Of a DNA stretch of 64,000 nt, positions 34,676 to 47,123 are shown piece by piece. The position numbers and the translations under genes are program-made. The stretch's first letter is position 1, and each line of letters begins with the position of its first letter. The stretch spans positions 1,426,001-1,490,000 of the forward strand of contig JBLDXI010000021.1 in NCBI GenBank assembly GCA_047495785.1, in the 5' to 3' direction. Origin of the DNA: Lepidodermella squamata. Lineage: Eukaryota; Gastrotricha. The notes beneath the pieces are model-generated. The model searched no databases and was not told the DNA's origin. It was given only the letters and a program-made list of their open reading frames with translations.

Positions 34676-37372
34676 TGCTTACCCAGATTATTTGAGCCTA
34701 CAGTTGGCAAACCAAGGGCATGAAAGAGCAGTAAAGAAAAAGAAAAACGGGAAGCAAGCTCAGTGAGTCTCATTAAACAGAACGAGTGGCCATAGCCCAG
34801 TATATACCCCCAGCAGTGACTGTCGCAACAAAATAACATCGAAAACGGCACGGTTATACAACTAGTAAAATACGCGTCAACAACTAAATGCAAACTTCAC
34901 GAATTTGCGCTTTTCTTATGCGAGTGGTACGAGATACAAACATCAAGCATTCACTATGTCGCATAATGAAAAAACTAGCATTTACTGCGAATTCCTTAAT
35001 TCTGATGTTAAGGAAGCAAATGGTGAAAATTTTTACGCGCTGAAGACGAATGGGAAAGCTCTTCGAATCAGAACAAATCGCTCATGCAGCGGACTATAAT
35101 TATTGCTTGCATCTAACTTTGAATTATCTATACCTTCCGCGAATGTGGGATAGAAAAGTGATTAATCAAAGAGGCTGTAGCATACAAAAACGACTCATTG
35201 ATCAGTAAATAAAATTTCGTTCACACTGATGTAGTAGAAAATTCGTCAGTCATCAACGCGAGAAAATCAAGGTAACAAAGATCGCATATTTTACGATCGA
35301 GGTTATAACGAGGCCAATCACTTTCGAATAGCAACAGCGATTGGAGGACGATCATACTTGTGATTTTCAATTCAGACGCACGCAAACTCTGGAAAAAATT
35401 GCTGAACCACACGAGGTACTCGTAGCGGAGATTTGAAAGAAGAAGTATTTAGGGCCGAGAATTTGCCCCGCCACCGACGGCAAAGTTGCTGGGGCCAAAT
35501 ATTCACTATTCAAGGTTACTGGAATGTTTTTAAGTGAAGATGTACCAACGATTATTTTAAAAAAAGGAGAAAGCAGGCAGCAATGGACATCCTTTGATGC
35601 TTGAAAAGTGAACCTTACTCGCGCTTTTGCTCTTTCTGAGCATGAGCGTGTTGTAAGCATGTCGCACGCTACTGATGTGGTCTAATGCATAACAGGACAT
35701 TAAGAGATAGAAAATATTGCTGCCGGTTGCGCCTCCTTTACCCTCAACTGTTAATTTTTCTCTTTGAGTTATTGCTATCGACCCAGAAAACGCTCAGATC
35801 TTCGCGATCTTTTCGAAGGATCACTAGGATTAATTGCAAATTATCATTGGCAGTTCCTTATCCGTTAGTATTCGTTATTCGTTAGTATTCGCAAACAATA
35901 GCTAGTGAAATAAAATTATAGAATTACGGAAAGGTTTACGAGAAGGTGGGAATGGTTAATTACAAGCATTACGCTGCTGTTTATCTGGGTCCTGATCTAT
36001 AAAATTGAATATCGAATGATTTGTTTGATATTGAGGATCAGATGATAAGAAAGAAGACATCCTGACAAATACAGCTCACAATTCTGTTATCACAATGTGC
36101 TCGAAATGAAGACTGGCGTTTGAAAGCCACAGCCTAAAAAGACCTGAAGCTTGAAGCATGCAGTCAGCTTCCAACTTCCAATGCAACAAGTCCAGAGCTC
36201 ACAATCTACGCTCATCAGCCGAGTGCAAAGTGGGACGTGGTCCAAGGTCTCAAGTCACATGCGAGCTATATGGACCGAAAACCCAACGACCGAGTCGTGA
36301 TCAAGTAGATGCAACGCTGGAATGTGTCAGCTAAAATTCAAGTAGAGAGAGCGAGATTTACAACAGCGGCAAAACCACGCGTCACGTTTATGACATATTT
36401 ACGGCCTTAAGGCGTCACTTACTAAGACGTCATCAAGTTGGCGACGCCGCCGCCGGCGCCAGGGAAAAATCTTCGCGGCAAGAAAGTTCAAAAAAATCGA
36501 CGTAATAAATTAATTTCTAACTCGACATGAAAATACATTTATAAACTCTTTTGCGATAGTCTGAACGAAAGAATTGAAATTATTTGCCGCAGCAGATTTC
36601 AAATTCGAAAAACAACTTTGCTTGCTTGTTTCCCAATTTTTCGGACTTCGGATCTCAAATCTTCGAACTTCCACTGAATTTGTGCAACTTCATGGATTGA
36701 TTCATGATGAAATCAATGCTGAGAATAAGCTCTCCTTTTATTTTTTTTACAACTGGCCTAGAAAGCTCCAAAACAGAAGAGGAGAGGATTGGAGAGGAAT
36801 TGTGTGCCATTTTTTTCCTATCCTTTATCCTGTTTTGCATATGTTCTGGCCTAGAAATTGTTCAACTAACTTAGGCATAACGTATTCTCACTTTAATCCG
36901 AGGTCCTGGTGACGTCAGCGTGAGTGAGATTGACATGTATTGAAAGGGTTACGGAATAGTCGTTATGTGGGAACAACGCCAACGACTCTGTCGAGGAGAA
37001 TTAAGTATATCTTCTGCCGAGAATTAAGTAATTATTTCCTTTAATAATATTGAATATTGTATCAGCGCGAAACAAGATTCCCGAGAATAGCAGTGCGCTT
37101 CATCGGAAGAATTGGAAATAAAAAAGTTCACCGCATTAAAAAATCTGAAAATTTTATTCGACCAAATTTTCACGCATGATTTCTTTCATTGCTCTAATTC
37201 GTGTAGCATATAATAGAAGTTAAATTACTTCTACTAGTGAAATAAGCTGTATTACATGTAAAAATTGAAAGCTCGGACTCATTAAATGCGCATTTTAGGC
37301 GCATCAAGCTTGAGTGTAAAACGAAAATATATGAAAATTCAGAACATTCCGAAAATTCCGTTGCAAATCCAT
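34676..37372. other. Intergenic stretch of 2.7 kb, no gene seen
   Basis: Open frames here (for example 35367-35660 minus, 36574-36912 plus) lack motifs, signal peptides and splice partners. Composition is AT-rich, apart from a short GC-rich patch near 36,430-36,480 (GACGCCGCCGCCGGCGCC). Confidence 0.45.
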
Positions 37373-40300
37373 TCATTGATTAAGAGTACCTCGTCTCACG
37401 CCGTTTCGCCTGACGTTTTCCTCGTACGTATGTCTCGATGACAGAAAAAGTACTGAATGATTGCTCTTATTCGAAGTCTGAACGACAGATTGCTTGCTGG
37501 GCTTGGAAGTTTTTCTCAGGCTTCTCCTCGTTTCAGGAACAACAGTTGGCACTGGTTCAATCGGATCACTTCGATTCAAGTTAACATAAGCAACATGTTC
37601 CGATTGGTCAGCTCTCGATTCGACGCGCTTTGCATTTGCACTGACGCTCCTCTGTTTTTGTTTTGTTTGCCTTTTCGTGTCGTCTAGGAAACGCTCCAAA
37701 ACTTTCACCCTCCACGTATCACTTTGCTGGAATTTTCGTATTCGGGCAGCATTGTTAGCTTCATCGTTCTCGATTACAGCCGATGTACTTGAATGCCGCC
37801 GAACACTACGCCTAGATCGTCGAGGAGAAGACGTGAATACAATTGTGGCTGTTTTAGTCTTGTCAGCTGGAAGAGGCTCGTAACTCGCCTCATCTTCGTA
37901 AAATACAGCGGATTCTTCCTCGGGAGACGGCTGCTTTGATGAGGGCATAGGCACAGCATTCTTATTCTCGCCAAACGCATCGATTCGAGGCTCCTCTTCG
38001 TCGGCAGTTTTTTTCTGTGGACACAAACCATTTTCGGCTGGTCCGAACTGGCAGAGAGCGACGGGTAGAATAATGCTCATGAACACAAAAGCAACCAAGA
38101 CGGAAATCAAGAAAACTTTGAAAAATGCTTGCAATACGTATACATGAGTCGTCCCAAGAACCACAATCGATAGCAATGTTCCTATGACAGCAGGTACCGT
38201 CTCGTATAGGACGTAAGCTATTAGTCGACGAGCCTTGGCATAACGAATCTTCTCCCAAGTATCGAGAGTTGCTGCGTCCTCAATAGGTTCGATGACCGTG
38301 AATGTATAGATTGAATGACACAAGTAGTCAGAGGTTGCACCAATCGCCATAAGAACGTAAATTAGGCTGACAGGATCAAGTCCTACATCCCACATGACCA
38401 TGCCAGCAACAGTTCCAGTTACGACGCACACCGAGGATAACGCAAGCCAAAAAATGCAGATAGGATGCGGAATCATCAGGAAGGCCACAAAAACAGTTGA
38501 TCCAAGGGTGATCAGAGCAAAATACACCAACTGTTTCGGAAGATTTCCGAGTTGGTCGAAAATGCGTAGCGTTTGCTCCCAGTCAGTGAAATAAATCCGA
38601 AAATCTTCCCCGTGTTCATAGGTTACTTGCACATTTTTAATGTGTTGCACAAGTGAAGCTCCTCTTTCTAAAGTAGGCAAGTTCCTTGTTTGAAAGGTGG
38701 CGAAAAAGACAAGGCGTTCCGCGTCGTCATCGTCGTAGACAAGTGCTGGTTTGAACGCAATCGAAGGCTCTTTCTGGGCAATCGCTCTTATAGCAGCATT
38801 CAGAGTAAGTTTTTCCGCATTATCGATCCGGATGTCGCGAATCGGAACGTGATTGAGGCGCTTGTCCCAAATAAAAGAATTTGACTGCTCAAGTCTTTCA
38901 ACGATTTCAACGACGTGTTGACGAATTTTGGTGAAATTTCGCCCAAAAGGTTCTGTCGTAAAATTTAAAACAATTTCCAACTGTTGGGAATTGACGTAGT
39001 CGCGGAAATATCGCCAGCTGTAGACGCTGTAGTCATAGGTATTTGAAAGTTGGTTCGCAAGCTGCTCCTGGCGGAATCCAATCCTAATTCGAGTCCATGT
39101 GACAGCAACTGCCCCAGTTAGGAAAGCTATCAGGCAGGAGACAATGATCAATCTCGTTATTGGATGTAAAATGAAAGGTGCCACGTATTTGTAGACGAAT
39201 CTCTCCGACATGGCCATTTGATGCGACAAGCTCTCGGTTTTTTTCGTCGAAGGTTTTGGATCAACCGGCAGTTTTGAAACAACAGGCAAATTAAGATAAA
39301 CTAGGTCTTTTTCTGTTTTGCCATCAGTTTGAATCGCTGGTTCAGGCTTAGGCTGCACGGCGTCCTCTTCCGTTCCGTGCAAACAACAAATGATGTTGCA
39401 AGTTTCTAGTTCGATTACATCTATGTTTGCAAAATTGAAAAGCTATATAAGACCTTCGGCGGAAAAACTAACCTGTTTGGTTTTTTCGTGTTACTGAGCG
39501 ACAACAACAGCACGAATGTCTCTCTTTGCGTTCTAGCGTATCGGTCATAACTAGTATCGACGTGAAAACAGTCATTTGAAGTAGGAAATCGAACGATAAG
39601 CACCACAGGGCGAAATTGGAATAAGTGTTGATAGCAGCAAATGGCGTATAGGTGCCGATAACAAAATCCAAAATTGTCATAAGCGCAGTTACAAAAATCG
39701 AAGTTCCGCCATCTTTTAGCGTTACCATCGCTCGTTGCTCTCTCGGCCAGTTTACATCCGTTCGATGCCAGTTGCTCAAAAGGATGAACATATCATCTAG
39801 CCCGATGCCTAGTGCCATTAAAGGAACTGCGATCAGGTAGGTGTAAAATCTTTCGCCGAACCAGAACATCATTCCGAAGCCGGCCGAACACGCAAAAGCT
39901 GTACATCCGATTCCCAACAACCCGAGCCAGGGCTTCGAATTCATGGCATCCGTGTGTAAAGCTCCGGTGATACACCATAACACAACGCATATGAAAGTCG
40001 CTGCAACTTTAGGCATTTCTTGAATGACTTCATCGTTAAATTCATCCTCGAGCTGTCGCCATGTCGTCCAGTATATGTCAAATTTCTTATATGCTTTCCG
40101 CAAAATGTTCAGCTTTCTCGTCAGCGCACGTTCCAACTTAACAGAGTGCATAGTTCCTGGTAAAATGTAGTAAAACATGACCGCCTTAGCGCTGACAACT
40201 TTAGCGTTATAAGCATTATTCGGGTCGTTTGTTTTAACCCCGCCGAAGAAGTTGGCAAACATAGCTGGCGATGTGATAAAACGAGGGTCAGCTGGGTAGG

Positions 40301-41073
40301 TTAGATCCTTGAAAAATTCCGCCAGGTCTCGACCTGTTTCCACAACAGATCCTGCCCTAACCAATTCAGACTATAGGAAAAATACTCGATAAAATTAGAA
40401 AAATTGGTTGAATTTGGGGTTATACCTTAACGCGTAAAAGGTCCCATGAATCACAGCAATACAGTCGATCTTGAGCCGGGGTGAAGTCATCTGCTGGGCA
40501 CGAGAGGGCTGACCTTAGTTGTTGGTTAAGGTCGATTAAATCGTCGAAGATTTCCTTATCGAAAATGTGGTCTCCCTTAGCAACTGCCATGACGTTTTGC
40601 CCGCGCCACGTTGAGCCGTACAGCTCTCGATTACAGTAGCCAGCTTGGCGCTTAGCACGATCGTGAGCTACCCTAATTTCGTCGATTTCCTCGCTCTCCG
40701 CCCGAATTCGCTGTTCCAAGTGAGCAATTCGCACAGATTCGTTAACCATCCAATTCCTGACGATTTTGTCATCACGGACGTAGCGATTGTCAACCTCGAG
40801 AAATTGATCGATCAAGTTGTTGGAATCTGTCGCGAGCTGAATTTTCATCAGGCCGACAGACGCTGCGAATCCAGCCGAAAGTCCGAATATTAAAAATGGC
40901 AGAGGCCATCGGCCGAGCACGAATCCATAAATTCCGAATAGCCAAGCGACTACATCTGGGACAAATCTGTAGCTGAGACTTGGGAAATCCGGTATGCCCC
41001 GCCACTGAGAAGCATCAGCAGGTCTCGAATCTGGTTCGTCGCTCTGGCTGTCCACGAATTTTACTGACGGCAT
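37373..41073 (-). CDS. Patched-related sterol-sensing-domain protein (PTCHD/PTR type)
   Basis: Exons 41073-40426, 40370-39473 and 39405-37373 join exactly in frame to 1,192 residues. RND-superfamily architecture: TM1 after residue 50, a large lumenal loop with Cys residues (RQAGYCNREL; LSCPADD; YCCDSWDLLRV), then a five-helix sterol-sensing domain containing ALGIGLDDMFILLSNWHRT, which has the G-x-x-x-D-D proton-relay motif. A second half follows, with a TM, a second lumenal loop and five more helices; its matching site reads GATSDYLCHS, with only one Asp, as in many PTR proteins. The cytosolic tail of about 230 residues is rich in Arg, Ser and acidic residues. Nematode and arthropod PTR proteins act in cuticle and membrane lipid handling; Hedgehog reception is not implied. 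A divergent promoter region lies upstream. Which PTCHD/PTR orthologue it is cannot be told by eye. Confidence 0.9.
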
Positions 41074-42304
41074 TTCACGAAATAATTGAAATAGCCATGT
41101 TTTTGCTGCTGATCAAAAGCGGATATTTTTGAAAGCGTAAACGTGTTCGATGGCGAGATACGACAAGTTCTTTCTCACATTCGTGACCTGTCGCCGGGAA
41201 TAATGGCTCAGCCATGTGTATTACTGCTGAAATAAGTCATGAGCGAAAATGAGAGAAAAACGGTTTTCGGAAAATAAATAATATTTTCAGCGCAAGTTTT
41301 TATTATTTTAGCCCACGTGGTTTAAATGATGATAACAAGCGCGGAGAAATATTGGTAAAGATGTTGAATTTGTTGCCGGAGCTCACGGCCATGGCTGCTG
41401 CAATAATGATAATAATATGCGTAGGTATCGCTCTATTGCCATATAAGTGTCTCGAGGCTGTAGATGTGCGTGTGTGCGCTTTGTTGTCGCATTCAACTTC
41501 GGCTTCGCAAAAATGTGCGCGCTTGAATTGTTTACGCGCATGCACGTTCTATACTTACCACGTCTCAGGTATATATTGTGCCAAGTTTTTACTAAATGAT
41601 AGCGACGAAGAATTTACAACTGTTGATGTATGCTGTGCTCTTGTAAAAGAGTATTGCAGGCGTAATAATATATTGACGCACGAGACAATTTACTCATTTT
41701 ATTCCGATGCAAATGCAATTATTAGTCTCGTCATCATGTTTTACCAGCACCGGTGATTAGCGGCATAGACTCTTCTCCAGTTGCAACATTTTGTCCCGAC
41801 GCTGCCGAAAAGTACCAAGTAAACGAATGAACTGGTGGTGCTCTAAGCTTTTAAGCATTAAATAAATACACGAACCTTTTGCACTCGGCTTTCCGTTCGC
41901 AAGTCCCAAGTTTTGGGCTAATATTAATCCAGTACACAGGTAAACGAGTTATCAGGCCATATCATCTTTTCATCTGTTGGGTATTTTTGCGAAAATTGTA
42001 GGCTTTTTATAGAAAAAACTTTTACAACATCATTTTGCCTCTTACCTAATAGAGATGGCAGGTGACACATATAGATATATTTATACCTAATATTCAATAT
42101 ATCTAATATCTAATGTCATGAAACCACTGATTTTCATCGAAGTATAAAATAAAGGTAAAGCTATAATGAATAAGGGACATATTTTTTTCTCGCGATAGCT
42201 TCACTAAGACAAGCTTTTCAGTTTTCAGTGAAGATCAAGTTACTAAAAGTTTTCACGAATCAGCAACGGGAACTTTCGGTTTCATCGCGCTGAACCCATC
42301 GTAA
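41074..42304. other. Intergenic region between two minus-strand genes
   Basis: This holds the 5' region of the Patched-related gene and the 3' region of the EGF/LamG gene. A 134-codon frame on the plus strand (41352-41756) has a hydrophobic start and ten cysteines. It lies head-to-head with the Patched-related gene, has no recognisable domain and may be chance; I leave it uncalled. Confidence 0.4.
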
Positions 42305-45300
42305 TTACTCGTCTGGATCGTTGCAATCGTGTCGCGGTCTGCCATCTGGACAGTCGCACATCATGACTGCGCATCGCTTCGCAACAGCGCAGTCGCAATT
42401 AGCTGATGATAAAAAATAAACATTATCATTTTTTAGTATTAAAATCGTTCAGATTTGCTTGCTTTGCAGGCAGTCGGGCCCCGTTTTCCATTTATCAAAG
42501 CATGAGCACGTGTTTGTCCCGGTACACCAGCCATTTGCGGAACAGATTTTTGAGCCGCATATTTCTAAAGCAGAAAATAGTAAGTCGAACGAGCATGCTT
42601 CACATGAAATTTTCGCAAGGCTGTCTCTAAATCATCGATACATTTTCTGGCAACTTACGATTCATGCATTTTGGTCCCGTCCATCCAGCAAAACACTGGC
42701 AAGTATTTCTACCAATGCAGTAGCCTCGGTTGCACGGAGGATAGCAGGTTCCTATAGCATATAAAATAGTATCCATGCAATAGCCGTGAATATGTAACAC
42801 ACCTATTCGATAGACCCTTGCATCAATTATATCAATTGTCTGAGAGTCACCCTCGGAATCAACAACGATACCCATGACAAGGGCGAGGGAATTAATGAAA
42901 TTAGGCAAAGCAACCCCGTCGATCAATCGCTCACAGACTGTTGTATTGCAGTGGTCGACGGAGACTTGCCCGCCATTGCGAACAACTAAGCCCAGGTGAA
43001 ATCGACCTTTGTAGTAGACATTGTTAGCATCAATCAACGTTAATTTAGGCGAGTTGGGCAGGGTGGTAGCAGTAGGCGATGAAGCAAAAAATAGTGTTTT
43101 GTTGCTACGTAAATAGCGGAATATGACACCGGCGAAAGTGCCGCCCGTGAACGCGCCTGTACCTCCATTTGTCGAGTAGGTGTATGAGCCGTTGGTCGTT
43201 ATAAAAAGCGACAGCTGCCCAGCGGTATCCATCCCGCTAGTTTCAGCGGTGATATTGATCGTGAAGTCGGTCAGGTTCCACAACTATGTAAGAAATGTTG
43301 ACTGAGAAATTAGGAAAAGTAACAAACATTACTTTCTTGTTGATCATACAACCATGCCTAGGGCCGCCATCAACCAGTAAGCGAATTGCGTTATTATTCG
43401 AGATATAAGTTTGCCTCAACCACCATTGAGAACCTGAGAAAAAACATCACCCGACAATTGACAAACTGATAAAATCAAGATGAACTGACTTATGGCGTCG
43501 TCATTACTATACGAATACTCGGGTAGATAAGACTCCGGATCACTTAGCGGCCTGCCGATAGCTGTAAAAAGGATATTGAAAAGTAGACTATTGACTTATT
43601 AGAGCATTATCATTACTCTGAGAGCAATAATCGCCTGTGAATCTTGCGAGGCAGGTGCAGTGCTGACCTGGGCCGGGGCATATTCCAGTTCTCGGCGAAC
43701 AATTTGGCTGGCAAACAGCTGTTCGATAGAAAAAAGATGCAGTTTCAAAAGGATCTTTGGTCGGAATTAGAACCCTTTAATCAATTCTTCTCGAGTCGAG
43801 TTTGGACCACTTTTTCGGGTCTAGTATACCAGTATGGCTGTCATACTCGCCGGGGCGAGTCGAGTACGCCCGGTTGATGAAACTCACCCATACTCGGTCG
43901 ATGAAACCCGGTAATACTCGATTTACAAGTTATTACACGGTCTTTTTTTCATTCCTTGCGCCGCAGTTAATTTTTCTGGGCTTCTCCATCATAACCGCAT
44001 GGCTTGGGAATCTAACAGTCTTTCGATTTTATTTGGTTTGATTTAGCACCCATTTTCACTTTATTTAAAATACTTCAAATAGTTTATTTAGGCGGGGCTC
44101 CATTTTTATTTGATTGATTTTGATTAATCCTAAAAAATGCACCCAGAAAACTCGAAATCACGGACACCGCAAAACTGAGGTATAGACGCCCCGAGTCGAG
44201 TACGACGCATGAATACGAAAGTGTGCACTCGATTGCATGTCTCTAGTCGGAATGAGGACATTACAAAATGCAAGTGTCATTCAGATTATTCAGGGGCTGC
44301 AAAAATCACCGGTGAGAATTAATGGCAGAATTAGTTTTATGGAAATCAACAGGTTTTTCAAGGTCTGGACCCTCTCTCTGGTGTTAGGAGGGGGATGTCT
44401 TGCGATGATTGGCACGAGGCACGAGTCACAAATAACGAAAGCAATTCTCCCACGCCAATGTAATTGCGTATTTCATGTTGATCAGTATTTCTGATTTGTG
44501 TTTCCCGAAAATTGCATCTTCTACTGTCAGATCTTACGCAAACTGCAGTCGGAGGACGTCCAGCCAGCAGGACATTGGCATATCGATGCAGCGCAGTAGC
44601 CTCGGACGCACTCGGGATAGCAGGTATCTAAGTCATGAACGACATAAAGTATCCATTCAATAGCCCAGAATATTAAACACACCTAGTCGATAGACTCTTA
44701 CATCAATTATGTCTACAGTCTGGGCATCACCCCCGGTATCAATAGTGACACCCATCACAATGGGCAGCGCGCTGGCAGTTGTCACTGGAAAGAAATTGGG
44801 CATAGCGACCCCGTCGATCAATCGCTCACAGACTGTTGTATTGCAGTGATCGACGGAGACTAGCCCACCGCTGCGAACAACTAAGCCCACGTGAAATCGT
44901 CCATTGTAGTAGACATTATTAGCATCAATCACCGATAATTTAGGGGCAGTGGCGAGGGTGATAGTAGTAGGCGAAGCTACAAACTCGACTGTTTTGCTGC
45001 TTTGGCTATAACCGAGCAAGGCACCGATGAAAGAGCCGGATAATGATGTCGGCCCAGTGGAGTTACTTGGAGAATATGTGTAAGTTTTGTTAGACGCCAT
45101 AACAAGCCACAGTTGACCAGCGGTATCCATCCCGCTAGTTTCAGCGGTGATATTGATCGAGAAGTCTGTCATGTTCCACGCCTATGTAAGAAATGTAAAC
45201 TGGGCAATCTGAGAGAAACAAAATGTGTACTTTCTTGGTCATCATCCAACCAAATCTCGGGTTAGCGCCATTTAACAGTCGGATTGCGTTATTATTTGAG

Positions 45301-47123
45301 CTAACATTCAACTTCAACAGCCATTGAGAACCTGAGAAAAACCAAAAGAATTCGAGCTGACAAAATGAAAGTGAAAATGAACTGACTTATAGCGTCGTCA
45401 TTGCTATACGAATAGTCGGGTAGATACGACGCCGGATCACTTAGTGGCCTGCCGATAACTGAAAAACCTTATTTAAAAGAAATCCAATGATTTATCAGGC
45501 ATTAGCAATACTCTGAGAGCAATCATCGCCTGTGAATCTTGCGAGGCAGGTGCAGCGCTGACCAGGCTCGGAGCATACTCCCGTTCTCGGCGAACAATTT
45601 GGCTGGCAAACGGCTGTTCGAGAGACAAATGATACATTTTTGTTAGGATTGCCGTTGACGACATCATGAGGAATGCTTTTGATATAAAAAAAACGGGCGA
45701 AAGGTTTGGGCAAAGGTTTGGTACCAAATTATTCCAATCAGTTTTAAATCTCAAATTTCAAGACCCCGCCTTCAACCCTAACCCTAACCAGTTGAATAAC
45801 GAATAAAGTGGTTAGGTATTGAATTAAATAAATTTTGGTACTGGCGGGAGATTTTCCCTCTTGATGCTGCTACCAAAATCAATGAATAATTGCTTGAGGA
45901 TTCCATGTATATTAAAACGAAGCTCTTAGTCCTCAGGGTTGCAGAGAAACAGTACTTCGATGTTTCTGTGAAACCATGAATCGAAAATTTTCAATTTTCA
46001 CAAGTGCGCCCGAAAAAATAGTCTGTTTATAATTCGCCACCCTATGCTCATTTTAATCTCTAAACCTAACGCATTCATTTGATTCTTCACATGATATTTC
46101 TCGACAGTAACTGTAACAATAAAATCTTACGCAAGCTGCAGTCGGAGGCCGTCCAGCCAACAGAGCACTGACAAGTTGAACCCACACAGGCTCCGCCGTT
46201 CAGGCACGAAGGACTGCAAGCTGCGTAAAATTGTGCAAAATATGAGTCTAATGTGACGTTGAGAAGAAGCTTTGAACTTCGCTGTTATGAAAAATGCCAT
46301 ATTTTGAATATTCTGAATAAATTATGGCGTTATGAAAGAATGGCGATTCTTAATTTTTACTGTATAGGGAATATTATTTTGAATTTACCTTAGTTATTTT
46401 GAATTAAGCTTACAGTGAAATTTATTTGATTTTTTAAATCATGAAACGTTTAAATCAATCATTGAAATCCGATTTAATCAAATTATCAGACTAATAACCA
46501 AAAAAGGTTCTATGCCAATTGAGCAAACGACAACTGAGCAACGAAAATAGAGCAAAATGACTTTTGAGCAAAACGACACTAGAGCCAATTTTATTTATTT
46601 AAATAACAGCTGCAATTAATTATTAAATTTGTTCTCGTGTCGTTTTGCTCTAATCTCGTTTGCTCTAATATCGTTGCTCAAAAGCCCTTGCTCTATTTTC
46701 GTTGCTCAGTTGTCGTTTGCTCAATTGGCATAGAACCATAAAAAAATGAAATAAAATGTTCGCATCAAGAATTGTGAGTACCAGGCTATAATTTCGGGGT
46801 TTTTCGCCTATTTTGAAGTTGATTTTTGTCAGCCATCTAGGCACAGACTTGGCAATCGCTGCAGAAAAGATTCATGTTCCGTAGAAGGGGGAATCCCGAT
46901 AGTTTCGGATACTCTAAATCAACTGCAAATCAACGAGGCTAAATCATTTGCAATCACAAGTCGCTGACAGTGAAGCTTTTAGTGAGTCTGAGACCACTAT
47001 AGTGCGGCATCCTATCTACGTCACTGCATGAAGACATTTTAGAATTACAAAATACTCACATTGCGCTGAGCTTCGTCCCGTGAAAGCTAATGCGAAGAAA
47101 ACACCTAATAGTGTTCTCTCCAT
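42305..47123 (-). CDS. Secreted multi-EGF protein with two LamG-like domains, internally duplicated
   Basis: The start at 47123 opens a signal peptide (TLLGVFFALAFTGRSSA) on a short exon ending at about 47,060. The next exons encode EGF-like repeats: about 46,215 (CLNGGACVGSTCQC), about 45,630 (CQPNCSPRTGVCSEPGQRC), about 44,620 (CVRGYCAASICQC), about 43,710 (a close copy of the second), about 42,750 (CNRGYCIGRNTCQC) and about 42,560 (CSANGWCTGTNTCSC). Between the second and third, and again between the fourth and fifth, lies a LamG/concanavalin-like domain of about 200 residues (45,460-44,680 and 43,560-42,800). Both carry I-T-A-E-T-S-G-M-D-T-A-G-Q-L, D-A-N-N-V-Y-Y and the string VSVDHCNTTVCERLIDGVA. 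A short Cys-rich end stops at 42305. About 13 exons. It is an extracellular or matrix protein and I do not recognise an orthologue. Exon borders are approximate. Confidence 0.75.
43760..44253. mobile_element. Probable non-autonomous DNA-transposon insertion with 8-bp target duplication
   Basis: The octamer GTCGGAAT stands at both 43760-43767 and 44246-44253. Immediately inside, the ends read TAGAA... on the left and, inverted, TAGAG... on the right, the style of hAT termini, although the match soon fades. The interior has repeated ATACTCG and CGAGTCGAGTACG units and no open frame of note. It sits in the intron between the duplicated EGF exons, so it should be removed by splicing. The 8-bp duplication fits hAT, but chance cannot be excluded. 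Confidence 0.45.
46506..46738. repeat. Foldback (MITE-like) element with perfect 50-bp terminal inverted repeats
   Basis: Positions 46506-46555 are the exact reverse complement of 46689-46738; the ends begin GGTTCTATGCCAATTGAGCA. Both arms are built from short units of the type GAGCAAACGAC, and further imperfect copies continue inward on both sides, so only about 100 bp in the centre is unpaired. There is no coding capacity. A-rich flanks hide any target duplication. It lies in an intron of the EGF/LamG gene. It is a non-autonomous foldback or MITE, and the arm identity suggests recent insertion or gene conversion. Confidence 0.85.

Noticed and set aside
41352-41756. 134-codon Cys-containing frame head-to-head with the Patched-related gene
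   Set aside because: The hydrophobic start is not a convincing signal peptide, there is no domain or splice context, and the gene-poor surroundings allow chance frames of this size.
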